Below are positions 6,396-11,825 of a stretch of 13,945 nucleotides of DNA, in pieces. Source of the DNA: JAGTRP01 sp050259815 (lineage in GTDB: Bacteria; Pseudomonadota; Gammaproteobacteria; Burkholderiales; Rhodocyclaceae); NCBI GenBank assembly GCA_050259815.1, contig JBLNBI010000306.1, forward strand, positions 1 to 13,945, written 5' to 3'. The notes below the pieces were generated by a model, which saw nothing but the letters and a program-made list of their open reading frames with translations, was not told where the DNA came from and made no database searches. Numbering within the stretch: position 1 is the first letter of the stretch; the number at the start of each line of letters is the position of its first letter. Both the position numbers and the translations under genes were made by a program.

Positions 6396-6434
6396 CGGAG
6401 CATGCCACAGCGAGAACAATCTCGGCATGCTTCG
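6396..6434. repeat. Strong nested hairpin in the gene-poor stretch
   Basis: AGCATGCC (6399-6406) pairs with GGCATGCT (6424-6431), extended outward by a G-T wobble and two further pairs. Inside, GAGA (6412-6415) pairs with TCTC (6420-6423) around an ACAA loop. No T-run follows on either strand. It could be a structured RNA, an element end or a protein-binding palindrome. Confidence 0.5.
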
Positions 6435-6718
6435 CTCTTCGATTCGATGAATCAATGAAATGGTCGTAGGCAAGCGGTCCTTCCACCGCTCATCGTCCTA
6501 AGTGGCTGCTTCCTCGCTTGACGGACTCACCCTACCGCCCCGTTGCGGCCCTTCGTCTTTCGGAATGCATATGTCCTCTATTCCGACCGTAGCGGACACT
6601 GGGACCTTTCTCATTAATGGCTGTCCCAACAGGCGGAGATGCTTAGATGTATTTCCGGAATCAGTCCCAATGCAGGCGGCGTTGGGCCTTCATCTATGCC
6701 TATCGCTTTTCCTGGCCC
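6432..6718. other. Gene-poor stretch downstream of the MreB paralogue
   Basis: No gene is supported here. The stretch holds the inverted repeat at 6473-6490 and a second one, TCGGAAT (6560-6566) with ATTCCGA (6580-6586). A loose direct repeat is also present: GTCCCAACAGGCGG near 6626 and GTCCCAATGCAGGCGG near 6664. Open frames crossing it have no SD and resemble nothing known to me. Confidence 0.4.
6473..6490. repeat. Short inverted repeat
   Basis: AGCGGT (6473-6478) and ACCGCT (6485-6490) with a 6-base loop, 40 bp beyond the larger hairpin. Function unknown. Confidence 0.3.
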
Positions 6719-7759
6719 TCATTCAAGAAAGAGATTTTTGGGTCGGCAACTGCTCTCCAGGATCTTGCCTGCCCCTCTGGCGGTGCAGCCCAGAGGGTCG
6801 TCCGCAATCAAGATGGGTATCCCGATTTCTTCCTGGATTATTCGGTCGAGGTTCTTCAATAGCGCTCCGCCCCCGGTGAGTATGATTCCTCTGCCGGCGA
6901 TGTCCTCGCTCAATTCCGGGGGGATGCTCTCCAGCACCTTCTTTGTCATGTCCACAATCCGGCCGATCGGCTCATGGAGGGCTTCGGCGATCTCCTCGCC
7001 GCTGATGGAGAAAGTACGGGGCCGCCCTTCCTTTTTATCGATACCAGCCGCTTCTATTTCTCGAGGGCCGGTGTCCAGATAAGGGTCGGCAATCTCCTTC
7101 TTGATCATCTCGGCAGTGTTGGGGCCGACGATCATTCCGCGCGTTCTCGCGATGTGGGCCATGATCATCTCGTCCAGGGTATCGCCACCTACCCGGATCG
7201 AATTGGAACACACCAAGTCGCCTAGGGAGCAGACGCCGATCTCGGATGTGCCCGCGCCCACATCCAGGATAGCTGAGCCGTTGGGTTCCAGGACGGGCTG
7301 GTCAGCTCCGATGGCGGCAGCAAGTATCTTGTTGATGACATGGACGTGTTGAGCGCCCGCGGCCTGCAGAACTTCCCGGATGGCACGCCGCTCGACCTTG
7401 GTGCTTCCCGTGGGAACACAGGCTACGACGCGGGGCCGGAATTTGAAGTAGCCGTCCGCTGCGATTTCTTCAAAGAATCGCCTCAGCATTTTGGAAGCGA
7501 AGTTGAAATCGGATATGACCCCCTCCCGGACAGGCCTCACGGCGCTGACAGTGGATGGCGTGCGCCCCAACATCAGCTTGGCGATGCCGCCGTAGGCCAG
7601 GGTCGGACCGTTGCTGGGATAGCCGTTTTCCAGCCGGCAGGCGACTACAGAGGGCTCATTGAGAACGATACCCCGTCCCCGTTCATAGATCAGGGTATTG
7701 GCAGTGCCCAGATCTATTGCCAGTTCACTGGCAAATGGTTTGGAAAGAAATCGGATCAT
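6719..7759 (-). CDS. mreB: MreB-like actin homologue, catalytic loop altered
   Basis: A 346-residue protein collinear with MreB, the ATP-dependent filament former that organises rod-shape wall synthesis under the membrane. It has phosphate-1 DLGTANTLIYERGRGIVLNE (16-35), the hydrophobic N-terminus MIRFLSKPF, VPTGSTKVERRAIRE (115-129), phosphate-2 LDVGAGTSEIGV (165-176), IRVGGDTLDEMI (188-199), IKKEIADPY (219-227) and the adenosine motif ILTGGGALL (293-301). The usual LIEEPMAAAIGA reads VINKILAAAIGA (141-152), so both Glu and the Pro are lost. One of these Glu residues is implicated in ATP hydrolysis in studied MreBs. No mreC or mreD adjoins, so this is probably a secondary paralogue. The ATG at 7759 has no clear SD, and an upstream eight-codon frame overlaps it. 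The gene symbol marks the family only. Confidence 0.9.
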   Translation of the reverse strand: MIRFLSKPFASELAIDLGTANTLIYERGRGIVLNEPSVVACRLENGYPSNGPTLAYGGIAKLMLGRTPSTVSAVRPVREGVISDFNFASKMLRRFFEEIAADGYFKFRPRVVACVPTGSTKVERRAIREVLQAAGAQHVHVINKILAAAIGADQPVLEPNGSAILDVGAGTSEIGVCSLGDLVCSNSIRVGGDTLDEMIMAHIARTRGMIVGPNTAEMIKKEIADPYLDTGPREIEAAGIDKKEGRPRTFSISGEEIAEALHEPIGRIVDMTKKVLESIPPELSEDIAGRGIILTGGGALLKNLDRIIQEEIGIPILIADDPLGCTARGAGKILESSCRPKNLFLE

Positions 7760-7782
7760 CGGACGAGAGCGGTGTCAGCCAT
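7756..7782 (-). other. Possible eight-codon upstream frame coupled to the mreB-like gene
   Basis: ATG at 7782 starts a frame reading MADTALVR whose TGA (7758-7756) overlaps the mreB-like ATG (7759-7757) as ATGA. As the downstream start lacks an SD, translational coupling is possible. This frame has no convincing SD either. Confidence 0.25.
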
Positions 7783-7821
7783 GAATGTGCCGGGTGTCAG
7801 GGCTTCCCCTGGCCGATCGAC

Positions 7822-7850
7822 GGCAAAGAAAACCCCCGCGTTGCGGGGGT
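7822..7850 (-). terminator. Intrinsic terminator after the rnk/60-aa operon
   Basis: On the minus strand ACCCCCGC, loop AAC, GCGGGGGT (7850-7832) is followed by TTTCTTT; the stem is a perfect 8 bp and very GC-rich. It lies 23 bp past the 60-residue gene, so the mreB-like gene downstream needs its own promoter in 7760-7821 or depends on read-through. Confidence 0.9.
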
Positions 7851-7873
7851 GTGGGGCTGCGTAGCTTTGCGCT

Positions 7874-8056
7874 TCAGCGAGCCTCCCGTACTCCACCGCA
7901 ACAGGATTCCTCCGAATTCTTCAAGGCGACCCTGCAGACTGCGAACACTCCATTGTTCATCGCCTCGGCAACCTCCAGGCTCTGGAGGATCAGGCGGGCA
8001 TGCATCTCGATGTACCGCCCGAAAATCCGGCTGGTGAATTCAATCGTCTCGGCCAT
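7874..8056 (-). CDS. 60-residue conserved-looking small protein downstream of rnk
   Basis: A small protein of 60 residues, not recognised. The first two thirds look helical and amphipathic (about 5-40, FTSRIFGRYIEMHARLILQS); it ends with Cys-Cys-Gly-Gly near 52-55 and a basic tail. No signal peptide or membrane segment. Expression is well supported: a perfect SD AAGGAG (8068-8063) sits 6 nt before the ATG, and a strong terminator follows the stop. It begins 54 bp after the rnk stop on the same strand, so it is probably the second gene of an rnk operon. That suggests a housekeeping or transcription-related role, but this is only context. Confidence 0.75.
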   Translation of the reverse strand: MAETIEFTSRIFGRYIEMHARLILQSLEVAEAMNNGVFAVCRVALKNSEESCCGGVREAR

Positions 8057-8110
8057 GGGGAACTCCTTATGTTGTTGGTTAAAAATGCAAATTACTCCTA
8101 ATCGATTGCG

Positions 8111-8482
8111 TCATGTCGCCGTAGCGGGGGGCTGGGTTACCCCTTCGACGACCAACCGATGAACGCTGCCATCGGGGAAATGCCATTGGATTTCCTGACC
8201 GACGCTCAGACCAATAAGTGCGGCACCGACCGGGGCGATGACAGAGATCTTGCCTTGGGCGGGATCGGCTTCTTCCGGAAAGACTATTTCAATCTTCCGA
8301 AGCTGATTCGTTTTTAGATCGCGATAAGAAACCTGCGCCCCCATGGTCACTACGTTACGACCGATTGATTCGCCGGGGACAACAGTTGCCTTATCAAGCT
8401 CGTCCTGAAGATCGGGCGTGGGTGGCATAGCCATGAGCCGGGCAAAGTCGGCATCAGAAACAATTAAGCTGAGGTTCTTCAT
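8111..8482 (-). CDS. rnk: Rnk-like nucleoside diphosphate kinase regulator (GreA/B C-terminal fold)
   Basis: A 123-residue protein matching Rnk. It has a short N-terminal helical part (residues 1-40, SDADFARLMAM...LQDELDKATVV) and a GreA/GreB-type C-terminal domain. The latter includes NVVTMGAQVSYRDL (43-56), IEIVFPEEAD (64-73) and ISVIAPVGAALIGLSVGQEI (79-98). Rnk resembles Gre factors but lacks the long coiled-coil tip needed for transcript cleavage. It binds RNA polymerase, and in E. coli and Pseudomonas it affects nucleoside diphosphate kinase levels. The ATG at 8482 has only a weak purine-rich upstream stretch. It is divergent from a LysR gene and heads the short operon ended by the terminator near 7835. 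Confidence 0.9.
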   Translation of the reverse strand: MKNLSLIVSDADFARLMAMPPTPDLQDELDKATVVPGESIGRNVVTMGAQVSYRDLKTNQLRKIEIVFPEEADPAQGKISVIAPVGAALIGLSVGQEIQWHFPDGSVHRLVVEGVTQPPATAT

Positions 8483-8584
8483 ATGGCTGCAATCTTTTTG
8501 GCTGAAAGAGGCTTTTCCGTATTAACTCGTTTCATAATAGAGAACAGTATTGGAACTGATAAGCCGTTCGGCCGTAACAATTCT

Positions 8585-8601
8585 GTTTCCTTAGAGGAAA
8601 C
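8585..8601 (+). promoter_or_regulatory. Dyad just upstream of the second lysR gene
   Basis: GTTTCC (8585-8590), TTAGA, GGAAAC (8596-8601) form a perfect 6-bp dyad with a 5-base centre; it satisfies a T-N11-A LysR box. It ends 4 bp before the SD GGAGG (8606-8610). It could be an autoregulatory operator or an RNA hairpin affecting translation. Confidence 0.45.
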
Positions 8602-8615
8602 TATTGGAGGGAAGC

Positions 8616-9545
8616 ATGCACGACGTGAATGACCTGTTGCTGTTTGCGGAAGTGGTCAAGGCAAAGAGCTTTTCCGAAGCGGCCCGACGGTTGTCCATAT
8701 CGAAGTCCCAAGTCAGCAAGGTAATCGCCCGGCTCGAGGCCTCCCTCGGGGTGCAACTGCTCCAGAGAACCACGCGGAGGCTGAATCTGACCGAGGTCGG
8801 CGAGGCGTATTACGAGCACTGCGAACGGATCCAGGAGGAACTGGCTCTTGCCGACGACATGGTCACTCGGCACCAGCAGTCCCCGAGGGGAAAGCTCAAG
8901 ATCAGCGCTTCGGTAGCCTTCGGGACATTGCATATAGCGCCGGCCTTGCCCGAGTTTCTCACCCAGTACCCAGACTTGTCCGTAGACATGACTATTAGCG
9001 ACCGCCTGGTAGACCTGGTCGAGGACGGCTACGACGTCGCCCTGCGGATATCGCCGGAACCGGGGCCGAATCTGGTCGCACGGCGCCTTGCCCCGATTCG
9101 CCGGAAAATCTGCGCCAGCCCCACTTATATTGCCAAACAAGGCATGCCCCGGTGTCCGGCAGACCTCACGAGCCACAATTGCCTCGATTACTCGTTCATG
9201 AGCACCCAGGGACTCTGGCACCTGAAAGGGCCGGATGGCGACATTTCAGTGCCCGTTTCCGGAAACCTGCGGATCAACGACGACGAGGCCCTGTCTCAAG
9301 CGGTCCTCGGGGGATTGGGGCTGGCCCTGTTGCCGACCTTCATCATCGGCAAGGAATTGCAGAGCGGCCGCTTGGTGGAGGTACTGCCCGGCTTCGTGCC
9401 GACGGAAAGGTTCGTCTTCGCGGTGTACCTGCCCAATCGGCACCTACCCCTCAAGGTCCGGGCGCTTATCGACTTCCTGCTTGTTCGATTCGGTAGCAAT
9501 CCCTATTGGGACCAGCCCCAGGGAGAAATGGAGCCGCTGCCCTGA
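8616..9545 (+). CDS. LysR-family transcriptional regulator (CrgA-like group)
   Basis: A 309-residue LysR-type regulator. The winged HTH covers residues 1-60 (FAEVVKAKSFSEAARRLSIS, then KSQVSKVIARLEASLGVQLL and RTTRRLNLTEVGEAYYE). The effector domain from about 90 onward contains SVDMTISDRLVDLVEDGYDV and the ALRI...LVARRLAP pattern common in CrgA/DmlR-like regulators. The ATG at 8616 is chosen over the in-frame TTG at 8604 because GGAGG (8606-8610) lies 5 nt before it. It is divergent from rnk (133-bp spacer) and convergent with the isochorismatase-family gene, with only 6 bp between stops. Its target is not obvious; it may regulate itself and rnk, or a distant gene. Confidence 0.93.
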   Translation: MHDVNDLLLFAEVVKAKSFSEAARRLSISKSQVSKVIARLEASLGVQLLQRTTRRLNLTEVGEAYYEHCERIQEELALADDMVTRHQQSPRGKLKISASVAFGTLHIAPALPEFLTQYPDLSVDMTISDRLVDLVEDGYDVALRISPEPGPNLVARRLAPIRRKICASPTYIAKQGMPRCPADLTSHNCLDYSFMSTQGLWHLKGPDGDISVPVSGNLRINDDEALSQAVLGGLGLALLPTFIIGKELQSGRLVEVLPGFVPTERFVFAVYLPNRHLPLKVRALIDFLLVRFGSNPYWDQPQGEMEPLP

Positions 9546-9551
9546 GGATAG

Positions 9552-10094
9552 TTAGCGAATGAAGCCCTTGAGGATGTCCCGAAAGATGTCGGTGTCAGCC
9601 TCTTCAAGCCACTCGAAGGCCACCATTTCCCGGGAAACCACGTCGGCGCCATGCCGCTGCATGCGCTGCAGGGCCAATTCCTTGTCCCGTCCCCGGCGCG
9701 AACCGACCGCCTCGTCCACTATGAATACCTCTCGTCCGGACGCCAAGAGGTCCAGGACGGTTTGTTGGACGCAAACATGAGCTTCTGCCCCAGCCACGAC
9801 CCATTGTTTTCGGTCCGCGCCGGGGGCTCTAAGGAGACGCCCTTCCATTACCGCGGAGAAGCTTTTTTTCTCGATGAATGCTTCGGCGGGCAGAGCATCG
9901 ACAATTTCCGATGCGGATCGTCCCAGCCCTTGGGGATACTGCTCGGTCACCAGGATCGGGACGCCCAGCCGCTTGGCGATTCCGATAAGCCAAAGGGCGT
10001 TTTCCAGGACAGTGGCTCCTTCCTCAATGGCTGGGAGCAGGCGCGCCTGGAGATCGACAATCAGTAGCGTAGACTCGGATTTGTCTATTTTCAT
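9552..10094 (-). CDS. Isochorismatase-family cysteine hydrolase
   Basis: A 180-residue single-domain hydrolase of the isochorismatase-like fold. The catalytic triad is visible: Asp14 in LLIVDLQARLLPA, Lys76 in FIEKKSFSA and Cys108 in AGAEAHVCVQQT. TEQYPQGLG (50-58) and the Val-Ala-Gly before the nucleophile, usual site of a cis-peptide, fit the group of small YcaC/ISOC-type enzymes rather than true isochorismatase. No enterobactin-type genes are near, so the substrate is unknown. The ATG at 10094 shares one base with the TGA of the DUF465 gene (TGATG), so the two are translationally coupled and must be co-transcribed. No strong separate SD is needed or seen. Confidence 0.92.
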   Translation of the reverse strand: MKIDKSESTLLIVDLQARLLPAIEEGATVLENALWLIGIAKRLGVPILVTEQYPQGLGRSASEIVDALPAEAFIEKKSFSAVMEGRLLRAPGADRKQWVVAGAEAHVCVQQTVLDLLASGREVFIVDEAVGSRRGRDKELALQRMQRHGADVVSREMVAFEWLEEADTDIFRDILKGFIR

Positions 10095-10321
10095 CAGTCA
10101 GCCCGCTGCGCCTTTTTGAGGGTTTGGTACAACTCATCCTTTAACGCCAGCTTTTTCTTCTTGAGAGCTTCCACTTCCAGGTGCTCATAGATGCCGGAAC
10201 CATCCCCGGACTCCATCTTCACGATCTGCAGGTCCAGATCGCGGTGCTTGTCGAGCATGCCCTTGAAATGGGGATCCTTCGATTTCAGCTCGTCGACCAG
10301 GCCTTGAAATTCAGGGAACAT
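10094..10321 (-). CDS. DUF465 (YdcH-family) small helical protein
   Basis: A 75-residue protein of the YdcH/DUF465 type: a short lead, then HFKGMLDKHRDLDLQIVKME and LEVEALKKKKLALKDELYQTL, the paired helices that form a helical hairpin. Function is unknown in the family. The frame is open much further upstream, but the true start is 10321: GGAGG (10332-10328) is exactly 6 nt ahead and the family begins here (MFPEFQ). The ATG at 10327 overlaps the spacer and is too near the SD. Its stop overlaps the start of the isochorismatase-family gene by one base, which forms a two-gene operon. Confidence 0.92.
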   Translation of the reverse strand: MFPEFQGLVDELKSKDPHFKGMLDKHRDLDLQIVKMESGDGSGIYEHLEVEALKKKKLALKDELYQTLKKAQRAD

Positions 10322-10412
10322 ATCCATCCTCCACGCAGGGCTAACACCAATCTCCTTTAGCAGTCCGGATAACATTGGTAGATCACAACCCGCACTGCCA
10401 TGCTGAGAGATC

Positions 10413-10426
10413 ATGGTAGTGACCAT
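10413..10426. repeat. Small dyad upstream of the DUF465 gene
   Basis: ATGGT (10413-10417), AGTG, ACCAT (10422-10426) lies about 90 bp upstream of the DUF465 start. It is a possible operator, with little support beyond the pairing. Confidence 0.2.
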
Positions 10427-10564
10427 TGGGGTCTTTGATAAGAGAGGTTGGCGGCAAAATACTGTTTCATCACAGCCAACAATGGGCACCGCCTGCTGCC
10501 GCCCCCCGAATCGCCGCTACTCATGGCCCTGCTTCAAGCTTGTGCCGTCTAGGACGCAAGGGCT

Positions 10565-10756
10565 CTAATCCCATCGCTGCTGGTACGAAAAAGTCGGGAG
10601 CTTCCAGCTGGAACGGAGTGCCAGCATGCGAAAGCCAAGGCCGAGGGCGAAGCACACGAACATGTTCGGGTCGGAGTCGCTGCCCCATGCCCCCTACCCA
10701 ATGAAGAGGACGCACACAAAGAGGGAGACGCTGGCATAAAGCTCCCGGCGGATCAT
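10565..10756 (-). pseudogene. C-terminal remnant of a TRIC/YicG-type (UPF0126) cation channel
   Basis: On the minus strand from about 10756 one frame reads MIRRELYASVSLFVCVLFIG, then TAG (10696-10694), then GAWGSDSDPNMFVCFALGLG, FRMLALRSSWKLPTFSYQ and a final TAG (10567-10565). It aligns from memory with the end of E. coli YicG (KELYAGVSFASAVLYI ... FARLLALRLKLGLPVFYY), including the LALR...LP signature after the last helix. About the first two thirds of the channel, with its other helices, is missing, and an in-frame stop interrupts the rest. It is therefore a non-functional fragment. TRIC-like proteins are seven-helix cation channels. What remains suggests deletion followed by decay. Confidence 0.7.
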
Positions 10757-10826
10757 TTCTGCGGTTCTGCATGCCTGAGCGATTATGGGAGGTTGCGCCT
10801 TCGGCGGAGTCATTCAGTCCAGGACT

Positions 10827-10857
10827 CTCTCTCCCGCAGAGAGGTAATTATCATAAT
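10827..10857 (-). terminator. Hairpin and palindrome after the Ser/Thr-rich gene
   Basis: CTCTCT (10827-10832) and AGAGAG (10838-10843) form a 6-bp stem with a 5-base loop; ATTATCATAAT (10847-10857) is an adjacent palindrome. They lie 26-56 bp past the stop at 10883. No T-run follows on the minus strand, so terminator function is unsure. Confidence 0.3.
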
Positions 10858-10882
10858 CGGGTAGCGTCGATGTGTTGCGCCC

Positions 10883-11659
10883 TTAGAAGTAATTGAACAG
10901 AGACATTCCCTGATTGCCGGCATAGCGCGATGCCTTGCTCGCTATTGTCGAGAGCTTGGCCAACTGCTGGACTTGTGATTTCCAGTCTGCACTGTTCTTT
11001 TCTTCTGTACTGACCTTGCTCATGAACGACAGGCCAGCCGTCAGGCTGTCCGCAGTATTGGACAAGGTCTTCTGGTTCTGGTTGGTGTCTGGGTCGATCC
11101 CGCTGGCCAGTGTTCGCTGGCGGTTCATGATCGACTTTGCGATGGCCTGCTCGGTGGTCGAAAATAGGCCTGCAGTATTACTGCTCACGGCAAATAGCGA
11201 ACGCCGGTCCAGATCGCTCATCAGGGTATAAGCATCTGTCTTGCCGCCGTTCTTGATATCGAACGGCTGCCCACTCTTCTCCATCTCTTTATATCGAGCA
11301 TCTAGACGGCTTCTGGCATCTTTTGCCACATCGCCGATTTTTTTGCCGGTAGAACTGCTCGTAGTGCCGGGATTCGAGGTGGCCTTGGCCAAGGCGGCTG
11401 CCGAATAGCCTTTCCTGACCGGAAAGTACGACTCGAGCGAAGTGGTTCCTGTGGGGTTTGTCAGTGCACTCAGGGCACGACTGGATAAGCTCACGATGGT
11501 TGATTGACTCGCCGTTTGCGTCGTTGAAGTCGCCGATAGCGTGGATGAGAGATCGGTGGCGCCTGAAATTGTGGCCCTTGATGCATTCTTTGAAGACTGG
11601 CCCTGCTCTTGGGTGGTGGTGTAAAGAGCAGCATAGAGCTGCGAGGCACTGACATTCAT
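10883..11659 (-). CDS. Ser/Thr-rich cysteine-free protein of unknown function
   Basis: A 258-residue protein with no Cys, no signal peptide and no membrane segment. The N-terminal ~110 residues are a low-complexity Ser/Thr/Ala stretch (for example TDLSSTLSATSTTQTASQST). The C-terminal half looks folded and mostly helical: GDVAKDARSRLDARYKEMEK (about 110-130) and DAYTLMSDLDRRSLFAVSSN followed by TAGLFSTTEQAIAKSIMNRQ. The protein ends SLFNYF. I recall the LDRRxLFAVxSN...FSxxEQ pattern only from unnamed hypothetical proteins. Composition resembles flagellar-type or other leaderless secreted proteins, but no secretion signal can be shown. The ATG at 11659 has a weak upstream AGGA about 11 nt away. 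It stands alone, between the TRIC remnant and arsA. Confidence 0.75.
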   Translation of the reverse strand: MNVSASQLYAALYTTTQEQGQSSKNASRATISGATDLSSTLSATSTTQTASQSTIVSLSSRALSALTNPTGTTSLESYFPVRKGYSAAALAKATSNPGTTSSSTGKKIGDVAKDARSRLDARYKEMEKSGQPFDIKNGGKTDAYTLMSDLDRRSLFAVSSNTAGLFSTTEQAIAKSIMNRQRTLASGIDPDTNQNQKTLSNTADSLTAGLSFMSKVSTEEKNSADWKSQVQQLAKLSTIASKASRYAGNQGMSLFNYF

Positions 11660-11825
11660 TGCGGTTCCGATCCTGCGATGGGATTGTAATAACGGCTTAC
11701 ATGCACAGAATGCAAAGCAATGGCCATGCCAATTGGTTTGTGCCGCTTGTTAGCACCCGGCGGTGGTTGGCCATCACCGAAAATCGTTACTCAGGTTCGC
11801 CCGTCTGCCCGCTGAATCAAGCGGC
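11660..11825. other. Spacer between the Ser/Thr-rich gene and arsA
   Basis: No gene, tRNA or convincing terminator was seen in these 166 bases. ATGGCCAT near 11720 is a short palindrome and GGCCAT recurs near 11769, but neither forms a clear structure. Confidence 0.4.

Noticed and set aside
6502..7082. Plus-strand open frames opposite the mreB-like gene
   Set aside because: They are mostly antisense to a well-conserved gene, with no SD or resemblance.
10322..10489. 56-residue N-terminal extension of the DUF465 protein
   Set aside because: GGAGG exactly 6 nt before the ATG at 10321 and the family's usual start decide for the short form.
10521..10772. Minus-strand open frame of 83 residues
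   Set aside because: It is the wrong frame over the TRIC remnant; the neighbouring frame gives the recognisable protein despite its stop.
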